Counted from the first letter of the stretch, positions 45,309-54,003 are shown. The stretch: DNA of 64,000 bases from an uncultured Woeseiaceae bacterium (GCA_947258565.1 CAMYJB010000014.1:1-64000), one strand, 5' to 3'. The notes: generated by a model not told the origin, from the sequence alone. Numbers and translations are program-made.

Positions 45309-46306
45309 GGACGATGCTGAATACAATGGCGTCGCTCAAGCTGACGCTCGCGGGACTCGCCGCGCTGATCGTCAACTCGTTCGCGGTCAGCCAGTGGTCG
45401 GACGCGGCGCTACCGTGGCTCGTGATCCCGCTGACGCTGCTCGCGTGCAACCTGCTCGCCGCGCTGATCGTCCGCCATGCGTTTCGGCAGCAGGGGGCAC
45501 TGCTGTTGTTTCATGTCGGACTCCTCGCCGTGCTGGCGCTGGTCGCCGCCGGCGTACTGCTGCGTTTCAATGGCAGTGTCGAGGTCGTCGAGGGAACCGC
45601 GTTCGATCCCGCGGGCGTGACGGCAAGGGGCACCGGATGGCTGCATCCGAACCGTCTGCAGCGCGTGCGGTTTAATCAGGGCCCGCTGGAAGTTCGCTAC
45701 CTCTCGGGATTGCGGCGCGACACGACGCACAGCCGCATCGTCCTGATTCGAGAAGACGGTGCCGAGTTCGATCGCGAGATCGGCGATCGGCAGGGCTTCA
45801 CGTCCGGCGGCTACCGTTTCATCACCACGTTCAACAAGGGATATTCCGTACTCTTGCTGTGGCGCGATGCCCGGGGTCGCGAGACGCTCGGCACGGTGAA
45901 TTTTCCGTCGTTTCCCGAGTTCGACTGGAAACAGCTCAACGACTGGATTACGCCGGCCGGCGAGACGCTTAGCCTGGAGCTGAAGCTCGCGGAACGCATT
46001 CCGGAGGACTCGCCGTGGACGCTGAAAAGCCGGGATGTCCGCTACGAGGTCGGGATATCCGGTGGCGCGCAGGCGGACGCGAGTGTCCGTCCCGGTGAAT
46101 CGATTGCCGTCGCGGGCGGCGAGATCACGCTCGTCGACCTCAGGCTCTGGATGGGCTACCGCATCGACTACAACCCGCTATTGCCTTGGTTGCTGGCCGC
46201 CGCATTCCTTTCGCTAGGCGCGCTGGCGGTGCACATGGCGCAGAAGTTCCGGGCGCCGAGGGCGACGGACGTCGTGCCGGCGCGGGGAGGAGAGCAGGCG
46301 GCATGA
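45305..46306 (+). CDS. ResB-like System II cytochrome c biogenesis protein
   Basis: The 333-residue protein has three N-terminal membrane helices, a periplasmic domain of about 190 residues and a fourth helix near the C-terminus. His in LLLFHVGLL and in LAVHMAQKF match positions of the conserved heme-handling His of ResB/Ccs1. It is shorter than typical ResB proteins of 450-600 residues. With the CcsA-like protein downstream (ATGA overlap) it forms the heme-export and attachment complex of System II, presumably for the multiheme cytochromes of this locus. Confidence 0.75.
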   Translation: MRTMLNTMASLKLTLAGLAALIVNSFAVSQWSDAALPWLVIPLTLLACNLLAALIVRHAFRQQGALLLFHVGLLAVLALVAAGVLLRFNGSVEVVEGTAFDPAGVTARGTGWLHPNRLQRVRFNQGPLEVRYLSGLRRDTTHSRIVLIREDGAEFDREIGDRQGFTSGGYRFITTFNKGYSVLLLWRDARGRETLGTVNFPSFPEFDWKQLNDWITPAGETLSLELKLAERIPEDSPWTLKSRDVRYEVGISGGAQADASVRPGESIAVAGGEITLVDLRLWMGYRIDYNPLLPWLLAAAFLSLGALAVHMAQKFRAPRATDVVPARGGEQAA

Positions 46307-47103
46307 GCATGGCGGTCGAGAGGACAACACTGGTCGCCGCCGTCGCGGGAATGGCCGTGGTGCTGGTGCTCGATGTGCTGCTGCGCCGGCAGGGGAGGCA
46401 GGCGTGGCCGGCCGTGAGCGGCGCATTGTCGATTATCCTGATCCTCCTGACCGCTGCCGTGGCCGGCCGCTGGCTGCGCGAATCGCAGGGGCCGTTCCTG
46501 ACGCTCTACGATGTGCTGTTGAGTAATCTCTTTAGCCTGACGCTCGTCTACCTCGTCGCGGCGTGGCTCGTGCCCGCGTTGCGTAACTCGTCCGCCATCG
46601 TGGTCGGGTTTCTCGGCGTACTCGGGATCTGGTCGCTGACCGAATCGGCCGTTGCGGTTCCCCTGCCCGCGACCTTCGACAACCCCTGGCTCTGGCTGCA
46701 CGTGACCGCCGGCAAGCTCTTCCTCGGCCTGTGCCTGCCGGCGGCCGCGACAGCCCTGCTGTTACTGGTGCACTCAGGCCGCACTCTCTTCGATGGCGGT
46801 GAGATGGACGCGGCCGTCTGGCTGACGCTGTCGCTCGCGTTCGTCTGCCACAGTTTTATGCTCATCGCTGGCGCTATCTGGGCACACAGCGCCTGGGGGC
46901 GCTACTGGGCCTGGGATTCCCTCGAAACCTGGACCTTCATCACCTGGCTGTGCATCGCACTGCTGCTGCACGCGCGCGTGACATTCCGGCGCATGCCCGT
47001 GTCGTACGGCTGGTCCGCCGTGGTCGCGATCTTCGGCCTCGCGATCCTGACCTTCCTCGGCGTGCCCTTCCTGAGCGTCGCGCCGCACAAGGGGGTCATG
47101 TGA
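46303..47103 (+). CDS. CcsA/ResC-like heme-handling protein
   Basis: The start at 46303 overlaps the ResB stop. The 266-residue protein has about eight membrane helices and the tryptophan-rich WWD-type segment (WAHSAWGRYWAWDSLE), followed by LLLHARV; further His are in LWLHVTAG and FVCHSFML. These are the diagnostic heme-binding features of CcsA, the partner of ResB in cytochrome c synthase. Size is near the lower end of the family. Confidence 0.9.
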   Translation: MSMAVERTTLVAAVAGMAVVLVLDVLLRRQGRQAWPAVSGALSIILILLTAAVAGRWLRESQGPFLTLYDVLLSNLFSLTLVYLVAAWLVPALRNSSAIVVGFLGVLGIWSLTESAVAVPLPATFDNPWLWLHVTAGKLFLGLCLPAAATALLLLVHSGRTLFDGGEMDAAVWLTLSLAFVCHSFMLIAGAIWAHSAWGRYWAWDSLETWTFITWLCIALLLHARVTFRRMPVSYGWSAVVAIFGLAILTFLGVPFLSVAPHKGVM

Positions 47104-47654
47104 AGCGGCGTATCGATAAACGGCGCAGCGTGATTCCGCTGGCGGTCATTATCACCCTCGTCGGCGGCGCGCTGCTAAGCGTCTACCTGTCGCGTGACGG
47201 CGTGGAGCCCGTCATTACCGGCGCCGATGCGAGCGCCGGCGCGCATGAATTCCTCGACGACGAGCAAGCGCGCCGTGCCCACCAGAGCTTCCAGCAGGGC
47301 GTCGCCATGCTGCAGGCGGGCGAGTTCGACTACGCCATTGCCGCACTGCACGAGGTCCTCGCAATTTATCCTGTGCTGCCCGAGGCACACATCAATATGG
47401 GGTATGCGTTGCTTGGTGCGGGTGAACCCGCGGCCGCCGCAGATTTCTTCAACAGTGCGACGGACCTGCGCCCGTCGCTCCACAATGCGTACTACGGCCT
47501 TGCCCTGGCCGAGCGCGAAAACGGCAACGACAAGGCTGCGCTTGCCGCCATGCAGGCCTATGCGCATCTCGCCGCCGAGGACGAGCGGCACTTGCCGCGT
47601 GCCAAGGAAATCATCTGGGAGCTGCAGGCGAAAACCGGGGAAGTGTCACCATGA
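47100..47654 (+). CDS. membrane-anchored TPR protein
   Basis: GTG at 47100 overlaps the ccsA-like stop as GTGA. The 184-residue protein has one membrane helix near the N-terminus (about 9-26) and three or four TPR units (FQQGVAMLQAGEFDYAIAAL, HINMGYALLGAGEPAAAADF). A similar part, CcmI, presents apocytochromes to the synthase in System I; a comparable chaperone role here is likely from position. Confidence 0.75.
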   Translation: MKRRIDKRRSVIPLAVIITLVGGALLSVYLSRDGVEPVITGADASAGAHEFLDDEQARRAHQSFQQGVAMLQAGEFDYAIAALHEVLAIYPVLPEAHINMGYALLGAGEPAAAADFFNSATDLRPSLHNAYYGLALAERENGNDKAALAAMQAYAHLAAEDERHLPRAKEIIWELQAKTGEVSP

Positions 47655-48529
47655 GCCGGGTCACGCAGATGCGCATCGCGCTGCCCTCCGTCGTCTTGTT
47701 GCTCGTGGCCGATCCGGCCGTCGCGCAGGCGACGGACTGCACGCCGAGCGAGGATCCGGCCGTTATCAAACAGGCGGAGCAGAAGCTCGTGCTGCTGCAG
47801 CGCATGGTCGGCAGCGACGGACCCGCAAAGCGCGTTGACGAGGGCGGCAACGCGGAAGCACAGCAAGTCCTGGAACAGGCCCGCAGCGATGCCACGCAGG
47901 CGAGCCTGGTTCTGGAAGAAGGCTGTGGCGCGGAGGCGGTGGCGCTCGCGACCTCGGGCCTCAGCCTCGCGTCGAAAGCATTCGCGCTTGGGAAGAACCG
48001 GGGGCGGGGGAGCGATGCCGTCTATCGTGAGGTCCACGGCAGGACGACGAGCTATTTGCAGTCGCTCGAGGCGCAACCGCCGGAGGTTCGCGGCATCGGC
48101 GATGCCGACATCACCGGCTTGCACCGGCAGATAGAAAGAGCCGAAGCGCTTGCCGTGAGCGGTGACTACAATGCGGCGTCGAATCTGCTGAAGCCGGTAG
48201 TCGATCGTCTCGAGCGCAGGCTCGTCGCGATCTATGACCAGAAGACCGTCTATTACGAGAAATCCTTCGACGGCCCCGAAGACGAATACGCCTACCTCGC
48301 GCAGCAATACCAGGGCTACCAGATGGTGTTCGACCGCTTCGCCGGCAGCCGCGAGCCGCCGCACGGCGAAAAGCAGATGTACGACAAACTGCTTGCTTCC
48401 GCCGCCGACCTCGCGAGCGCCGCCGAGGGGCATGCACAGACGTCCGACTGGGACACCGCGTTGGCGCAGATCCAGGAAGCGGTTTCCCATTGCGAGCGCG
48501 CGATGCGGTTGATCGGTATCGGCTACTGA
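47651..48529 (+). CDS. exported helical protein, paralogue of 39037-39927
   Basis: A 292-residue exported protein made of helices, with a signal peptide (to about residue 26). It shares with the 39037 gene the N-terminal pattern of a helix pair, an EDEYAYLAQ segment, and a C-terminal helix ending in a hydrophobic tail. The N-terminus has a Cys pair (Cys31 and one near 88). It overlaps the TPR gene by ATGA and precedes the cytochrome b/c fusion. I do not recognise the family; its two copies next to multiheme cytochromes suggest a specific accessory role. Confidence 0.65.
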   Translation: MSRVTQMRIALPSVVLLLVADPAVAQATDCTPSEDPAVIKQAEQKLVLLQRMVGSDGPAKRVDEGGNAEAQQVLEQARSDATQASLVLEEGCGAEAVALATSGLSLASKAFALGKNRGRGSDAVYREVHGRTTSYLQSLEAQPPEVRGIGDADITGLHRQIERAEALAVSGDYNAASNLLKPVVDRLERRLVAIYDQKTVYYEKSFDGPEDEYAYLAQQYQGYQMVFDRFAGSREPPHGEKQMYDKLLASAADLASAAEGHAQTSDWDTALAQIQEAVSHCERAMRLIGIGY

Positions 48530-48561
48530 CAGGAACGGCTCGATGCGAATGAGGGAAAGAC

Positions 48562-50865
48562 ATGGACAATAAGCAGGAACCGAATTCGACGCCGGGCGAT
48601 GTCATCATCGACTATCGATCGTTCCTCACGTGGATCGCTACCTCGGTTGTCGTCTACTCGCTGATGTCGGGTCTGATGGTCACCCTGCTGCCATTCGGCG
48701 TCTACACGCAGTTTTCGATCATCATTCACACGACGGTCGGCCTCGTTGCCGTGATACCGCTCTTCGCTGCGGTTTATCTCCACTGGCAGCGGCGCAGGTC
48801 CGACGCGCCGGTTCCCGTGGCGCGCGCGGCGGTGGTCGCGGTGGCGGCAATGGGCGTGTGCGTGCTGACAGGGCTGGTCATGACGGCCATGGCCCTGTTC
48901 GGTACGTGGGTCCCGGACTGGGCGGATACCGTACATCTCGTCTCTGCCCTGGTCCTCGGCGCGCTGATCATTGTGCACCTGGCCCCCATCGTCGGACGTT
49001 ACGGCAAGGCCGAGGCATCGCCGCGGCGCGCGCCGCGGAAACGCTTCGTGGCGACGGGCGTCGCGATCATACTGGTGCTGTTCGCCATCACGGGTTTCCT
49101 TTCGCAGGCGCAGGACGAGCCCGACCAGTTTCAGGCGTTCAGCGACGACTACGATTGGCCTCACGGGGACGACCGCGCTTTCTGGCCCAGCCGCGTCGCA
49201 ATCGCGAATACGCCCTGGCTTGATAGTTTCCTGTCCGGCGTGGAGCAGGTTGTCGGTCCCGAGCGTCTGAGGGATTTCGAAGCGACGCTGCGAGGGCCAC
49301 AGGATGGCGGGCTTCGCGCACAGACGGCCGAGCTTGTTGAAACACTCGAGCTGGATGCCGACGCCGCGAGCGCCATCGACGAGCTGGTCGAGCAGGCAGT
49401 CGCCAGACAGAGCGACACGGGTTCACTCAAGCCGTCAGCGCTGGCCGGATCCGCCACTTGCGGCAGCAGCGGCTGTCATGAGTCGATCTACAACGAGTGG
49501 CGAGCGAGCGCACACGGCTTCGCCGCCGAGGACATCCTGTTCCTGCAGGTCCAGGACCTGCTGATCAGGGAAAAAGGTGTCGCCGAATCACGCGCCTGCG
49601 CCGGTTGTCACGACCCGGCGGCCGTGCTCGGCGGCACGCGCTACGGGGCCGCGGCGGACGGCAGCGAATTGCCGATCTTCGAAGCGAATTCCTGCGTTAC
49701 CTGTCACAGCACGGTCGCAACGGATACCAACGGTAACGGCGGGTATGTAATCCGGGCGCCGGAGCGCTATTTGTTCGAAGACCGCGACTCCGGTTTGGCG
49801 GCCATGACAGCCAGATTCCTGATTCGAACCTATCCCGGGAAACACGTGGCCGAGTACAAACGGCCGCTGTACAAGACCAGCGAATTTTGCGCCGCCTGCC
49901 ACAAGCAGGTACCGCCGCCCGGCGAAGCGACCACGGCCGGCCTTGCGCAGGAGCAGAACGAGTACGACAGCTGGAGGAGCGGCCGTTATTTCCACGGCGA
50001 TGGTCATCGCGATACGGTCGAATGCCTCGAATGCCATATGCCGCTTGTCGATAGCGACGACCCGGCTCGCGGCGATGACGTAGACAGCTATCGCAGCCCC
50101 GACGACGGCAAGCACCGCAGTCACCGCGTACTCGCGAGCAACATGTATATCCCCGCAACCATGGATATTCCCGGCGGCGAGGAACAGGCCGAGCTGACGA
50201 TCAAATGGCTGCGCGGCGAGATCGAGGTGCCGGAGATCGCCCAAAAATGGACCACCGGCCCCACCGTCGAAATGCGGATCGACGCGCCCGAACGCATCCG
50301 CGCCGGCGACCTGGTCAACATCCAGCTGCACCTGCACAACAACAAGACCGGCCACGATTTTCCGGCCGGGCCGCTCGACGTGCTGGAGAGCTGGGTCGAA
50401 CTTACGGTCGAGGACAACCTCGGCAACACGCTGATGGAACTCGGTGCCGACCGGTCGATAAGCCCGTCCATCGATGCGCCGGTCGTGTACAAGGCCGACT
50501 GGTACGACAGCCAGGGACTTCCTGTCGAACGCCACAACCTGTGGGACGTGGTGGGCGCCAGCTACAAGCGCGTCATCCGGAGCGGCGGCAGCGACGTGGT
50601 GGACGTGCCGTTCCGCTGTCCGGGCATTGCCCGACCGCGCCTGTCGGAGTCCGCGAGCCAGGACACGCCCGGCGAGCGCAAATCTGACGTCGTGTTTGCG
50701 ATCAACAACGACGAATTCACGGAGTTAAACGTGACCGCGCGGCTGCTGTTCCGCAAGGCGAACCCGGAGTTCCTCGCAAAGGTTTACGACGTGGAGGAGG
50801 TGCCCGAGGCGCCCATCGTTGAGATCGTGCGCGCGACCCACACGATACAGGTTACGAGCGACTGA
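48562..50865 (+). CDS. fused cytochrome b-like membrane domain and pentaheme cytochrome c
   Basis: GAGGGAAAG precedes the ATG. The 767-residue protein has five membrane helices in residues 20-180 with His56/His74 in the second and His125/His139 in the fourth, the pattern of a diheme cytochrome b. The rest is periplasmic with five heme motifs: an unusual CGSSGCH (CX4CH, 300-306), then CAGCH, CVTCH, CAACH and CLECH; KTGHDFPAGP and a beta-rich C-terminal domain follow. This layout suits an inner-membrane quinol:cytochrome c oxidoreductase, comparable in role to CbcL of Geobacter but with the b and c parts in reverse order. Electrons would pass to the c7 proteins. Confidence 0.8.
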   Translation: MDNKQEPNSTPGDVIIDYRSFLTWIATSVVVYSLMSGLMVTLLPFGVYTQFSIIIHTTVGLVAVIPLFAAVYLHWQRRRSDAPVPVARAAVVAVAAMGVCVLTGLVMTAMALFGTWVPDWADTVHLVSALVLGALIIVHLAPIVGRYGKAEASPRRAPRKRFVATGVAIILVLFAITGFLSQAQDEPDQFQAFSDDYDWPHGDDRAFWPSRVAIANTPWLDSFLSGVEQVVGPERLRDFEATLRGPQDGGLRAQTAELVETLELDADAASAIDELVEQAVARQSDTGSLKPSALAGSATCGSSGCHESIYNEWRASAHGFAAEDILFLQVQDLLIREKGVAESRACAGCHDPAAVLGGTRYGAAADGSELPIFEANSCVTCHSTVATDTNGNGGYVIRAPERYLFEDRDSGLAAMTARFLIRTYPGKHVAEYKRPLYKTSEFCAACHKQVPPPGEATTAGLAQEQNEYDSWRSGRYFHGDGHRDTVECLECHMPLVDSDDPARGDDVDSYRSPDDGKHRSHRVLASNMYIPATMDIPGGEEQAELTIKWLRGEIEVPEIAQKWTTGPTVEMRIDAPERIRAGDLVNIQLHLHNNKTGHDFPAGPLDVLESWVELTVEDNLGNTLMELGADRSISPSIDAPVVYKADWYDSQGLPVERHNLWDVVGASYKRVIRSGGSDVVDVPFRCPGIARPRLSESASQDTPGERKSDVVFAINNDEFTELNVTARLLFRKANPEFLAKVYDVEEVPEAPIVEIVRATHTIQVTSD

Positions 50866-52122
50866 TCAGAACGTACGGAGCACGCCCAGCGTGATCAGGT
50901 TGCGATCGTAGGAAAACTCGGGGTCGTTGGAGTCGTTCTCCGAATACTGGTACTGCAGCGCGAACATCCAGACCGCCGCGAGGGTCCGGGTCAGCGCTAC
51001 GGTAATCGTCGTGAGGTCTTCCGTCCTGGGCGTTTCCAGGTCGTCGTAGTCGCTCGTCCTGTAGGCGATGCCGGCTTCGACGCCCCAACCGGACGCCGGC
51101 TGGAACCGATAATCCGCGTGAATCCGGTTCCGCGACGGGGAAACGCCGGGATCCAGCCGGTCGTTCGTTTCGATGCCGTAGCGAAGCATGAACGTGTGGC
51201 TTGCGAGGTCGCGGCGATAGCGCAGGTCGATCCTCTGCCGCGAGCCCGCGATGCCGGCGAAATCGGCGTCAACCTCATCGATATCGTCGTAACGCAAGCG
51301 GGCGTCGATCGACGAATCATTGTCGAGATAGCGCACTGCCCGCGCGCTCAACGCGATCTCACGCTCGAAACCGGAGCCGCCCAGTGTCCCGTAGACGAAG
51401 TGCGCGCCTGTCTCGATCCACCAGTCCTGCGGGTTCCACGTGTACAGTCCGCCGAGCCTGAATTCGGACTGGTCGAAATCGTCTGCGTCGGTGTAGGCAA
51501 TAGCGTAGACGCTGCCATCGAGCACCAGGCTGCCGAATCCTCGAGGGGTACCGCTCAATGATGCGAAAACGTCGACCATCGGACTTTCCGAGGTCACGCC
51601 CGCCGGCAGCCCGAGACTGTCGCGCAGTGCGACGTTGTCGTCGTGTCCGAGACGCAGTGCAAATGCGCCGTACCAATTCGGCGGTTCCTCCGGCTGCAGC
51701 TCTTCGAGCATCGCAGCCGACAGCGATCGCAGTTTCTCGTCGTCGGCACTGAGATCCCAGGCTGTGATGAAATGCTGCCGCGCCTCGCTGTCGTGGCCAA
51801 GCCGGCGTTCCGCGAGTCCCATGTTGAACTCCGCAAGCGCGCGCATTTTCGGATAGCGTTCGCCGATGTGACGAAAGGTCGCCCGCGCATCCTCGTATCG
51901 CCCGAGTTCGAACTGGCATACGGCGATATTGTAGTGCACGGCGGGCCCCTGCAGGCTGGCGTCACGCGCCATCTCGAAATAGAGCAGGGCGGATTCAAAA
52001 TCACCCGCCGCAAACGCTTGTTGCCCGGATTCCCAGTCCTGTGCCGTGTCGGCGAGTGCGCACGGCGAGACGCTCGCGCAGAGCACGATTGTGGCCAGGG
52101 CGATGAGTCTGCGGAGGACCAT
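50866..52122 (-). CDS. outer-membrane protein with TPR domain and beta-barrel
   Basis: The 418-residue protein has a signal peptide, an N-terminal TPR region (about 27-140) and a C-terminal barrel of roughly 12-14 strands ending in RTF, the terminal Phe signature for BAM insertion. TPR plus barrel recalls Slam (DUF560) proteins that move lipoproteins to the surface, but similarity is only in architecture. It converges on the cytochrome fusion gene with no gap between stops. If Slam-like, the propeller lipoproteins of the locus would be natural clients; that is speculation. Confidence 0.6.
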   Translation of the reverse strand: MVLRRLIALATIVLCASVSPCALADTAQDWESGQQAFAAGDFESALLYFEMARDASLQGPAVHYNIAVCQFELGRYEDARATFRHIGERYPKMRALAEFNMGLAERRLGHDSEARQHFITAWDLSADDEKLRSLSAAMLEELQPEEPPNWYGAFALRLGHDDNVALRDSLGLPAGVTSESPMVDVFASLSGTPRGFGSLVLDGSVYAIAYTDADDFDQSEFRLGGLYTWNPQDWWIETGAHFVYGTLGGSGFEREIALSARAVRYLDNDSSIDARLRYDDIDEVDADFAGIAGSRQRIDLRYRRDLASHTFMLRYGIETNDRLDPGVSPSRNRIHADYRFQPASGWGVEAGIAYRTSDYDDLETPRTEDLTTITVALTRTLAAVWMFALQYQYSENDSNDPEFSYDRNLITLGVLRTF

Positions 52123-52170
52123 GGATGCCGGACGTTACCGATTTGCAGGAAAATCAGTTACATCAATAAC

Positions 52171-52203
52171 AAAAGAGCCCCTCGCCGGGTAGTGCGAGGG
52201 GCT
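52171..52203 (-). terminator. rho-independent terminator (minus strand)
   Basis: A 10-bp stem (52176-52185 with 52194-52203) is followed on the minus strand by CTTTTGTT. It ends the small secreted protein gene at 52264 before the barrel gene at 52122. Confidence 0.75.
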
Positions 52204-52263
52204 TACATTGTGACTGGTATCACGGCTTCCCGCCCGGGGCAGGAAGCTGGCGCACACTGATGG

Positions 52264-52683
52264 TCAGGGTCTTCCGGGAGGGCTCTCAGGGCGACCCGGC
52301 GGGTCCGGTCGTTCGGGGCGGTCCTCGGAGCGACCGCGGTTCTCGCGGGCTTCCTTCGCCTTTTCCGACATTTCCTTGCCGTGTTCACGGGCGGCCTCGG
52401 CTTGCGCGAGGCCTTTCTCCCGCTTCTCGAGCCGCTGGTTCGCCTTGTCGTGGTCCTTCTTCGCCTTTTCGACGGCGGCAACCTGGTCATCGCCTTCCAC
52501 GAGCAGGTGCTCAGGCAGGGTAATCGTCTTGGTTACCGCGCCAGGCAGCTCGGCTTCGGCGGTGCCCATGAGACGAATGGTCGCCTCGGCGCCGTCGTCG
52601 TCATCGGCGGCCCACGCACCGGAACTGACTCCCATCAGTGCGATCATTGCCGGAATCAAAATCTTGCAGCTCATCTGACTCAT
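52264..52683 (-). CDS. small exported highly charged protein
   Basis: A signal peptide (MSQMSCKILIPAM to GAWA) is followed by about 110 residues: a short beta-like part (ITLPEHLLVEGDDQVAAVEK), a Lys/Glu-rich helix that may form a coiled coil, and a Pro/Arg/Glu tail. An earlier in-frame start at 52710 is possible. No family is recognised. It is downstream of the anti-sigma gene on the same strand and has its own terminator. Confidence 0.6.
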   Translation of the reverse strand: MSQMSCKILIPAMIALMGVSSGAWAADDDDGAEATIRLMGTAEAELPGAVTKTITLPEHLLVEGDDQVAAVEKAKKDHDKANQRLEKREKGLAQAEAAREHGKEMSEKAKEARENRGRSEDRPERPDPPGRPESPPGRP

Positions 52684-52798
52684 CCAAAAATCTGCTATCG
52701 CTCGGCCCAAGTACTCCGGTCATCCACCGGTAAAATTCACTGCCCTGTACTTCAATGAACGACCGAATCCGCTCCGCGGTTCCCCATTCAGTACATAA

Positions 52799-53434
52799 TC
52801 AACCATCCAGCTTCAGCTGCACCAGGAAGATCTGTTCGCTGTCCGGGTGGCTGAGCCTGACGACCATCTGTCCGCCCCGGTCGCCGCTGGCCCGAACCGG
52901 TAGCGTCAGCTGATTGACGCCGGGCTCCAGGTCATCGATCCAGCTGAGCTCATGCCGCTCGCCGAAGCCGTCGATCTCCACATCGCCCGATAGCAGGATG
53001 CTGATTTCCGCACCCTGCAGATGCCTGTCGGCCTCGATCGCGATGTTCATCGGCCGGACCTCCTGCGTGGATACGAAGAACTCTGCGGCCTGCGGCGCTT
53101 CGACCCCCGGGGTCGTAAACAGTCCAAGCGCAAATGCCAGCGCCAGTAATGACGCGGCGATTGCGCCACTGAAGCCTGCGCCGAGCCAGAAGCCTTCTCG
53201 TGACGCCCGCTGCTGCGGATCGTAGCCGGCCTTGCTCATGACCCGGTCGAAGACGCGTTCCGAGCCGGGCACCGTCGCCTGGTCACGAACGACCAGCATG
53301 GCGCGCACGCCACGCAGCGCGTCGGCGCAATCCTGGCAGACCGTTATGTGGTTCATGCAGGCGACCCGCTGCTCGTCGTGGAGCGTTCCTTCTGCAAGCG
53401 CCTTGATACGTTCTGCTACTGATTCACAATTCAT
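52799..53434 (-). CDS. anti-sigma factor with zinc-finger (ZAS) domain
   Basis: The 211-residue protein has a ZAS/zf-HC2 motif (Cys26, His29, Cys33, Cys36 in CMNHITVCQDC), a membrane helix near residues 84-106 and a periplasmic beta-rich domain. ZAS proteins hold ECF sigma factors at the membrane until a signal arrives. It overlaps the sigma gene by four bases, the normal order for such pairs. The periplasmic part should set the stimulus. Confidence 0.85.
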   Translation of the reverse strand: MNCESVAERIKALAEGTLHDEQRVACMNHITVCQDCADALRGVRAMLVVRDQATVPGSERVFDRVMSKAGYDPQQRASREGFWLGAGFSGAIAASLLALAFALGLFTTPGVEAPQAAEFFVSTQEVRPMNIAIEADRHLQGAEISILLSGDVEIDGFGERHELSWIDDLEPGVNQLTLPVRASGDRGGQMVVRLSHPDSEQIFLVQLKLDG

Positions 53435-54003
53435 TTCTTACCACCGATTACGGTCAGTACCGGTTTGTGGAGATCCTGGTTGGACAACAGCCGTCCGAGC
53501 CGGGATCGCGTCCTGTGCAAACGGGACTTCAGCGTTCCTTCGGGCAGGCCTGTTACCTGCCGCAGTTCCGCGAGGGAAAAGCCCTCGATGTCGTGCAATG
53601 CCAGGAGGCTCGACGCCTCGTGGCCCAAAATTTCCATGGCGCGGAAAATGATCTCGAGTCGCTTTTCACGCTCGACGAGATTGTCCGGCCTCGATTCGTC
53701 GCGTCCCATGAAGTCGGGGTCGTTCGAATCGGCACCCGTTTCCGCCATGTCCACCGGCGAGCGCTCGCGCGTTCGCTGGATGTCGATAAACCGGTGGTAG
53801 AGGATCTTCAGGAGCCATGCACGCTGATACTCGACCTTTTCGAGTTCCTCGATGTGCATGTGCGCCTTCAGGCACACATCCTGTACCAGGTCTTCCGCGT
53901 CCGCCGCAGATCGCGTCATCCGCTGCGCCGCTATGTACAGCGCCTCGAAATGAGGCCGCATCAGCTCGGTGAAGCGGTTCTTGTCAGAGCCGAGCCACTT
54001 CAC
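53431..54003 (-). CDS. ECF-family RNA polymerase sigma factor
   Basis: The GTG at 54003 (GAGGGAAAG upstream) opens a 190-residue sigma-70 family protein: region 2 with DAEDLVQDVCLKAH and region 4 with FSLAELRQVTGLPEGTLKSR. No sigma region 3 is present, typical of ECF factors. It is the first gene of the unit with its anti-sigma. ECF factors usually activate their own promoter, but I could not identify a target box in 54004-54165. Confidence 0.9.
   Translation of the reverse strand: MKWLGSDKNRFTELMRPHFEALYIAAQRMTRSAADAEDLVQDVCLKAHMHIEELEKVEYQRAWLLKILYHRFIDIQRTRERSPVDMAETGADSNDPDFMGRDESRPDNLVEREKRLEIIFRAMEILGHEASSLLALHDIEGFSLAELRQVTGLPEGTLKSRLHRTRSRLGRLLSNQDLHKPVLTVIGGKK

Noticed and set aside
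32579..50865. MtrCAB-type metal-reduction system
   Set aside because: No decaheme MtrA/MtrC proteins are present, and the barrel lacks the N-terminal Cys pair of MtrB.
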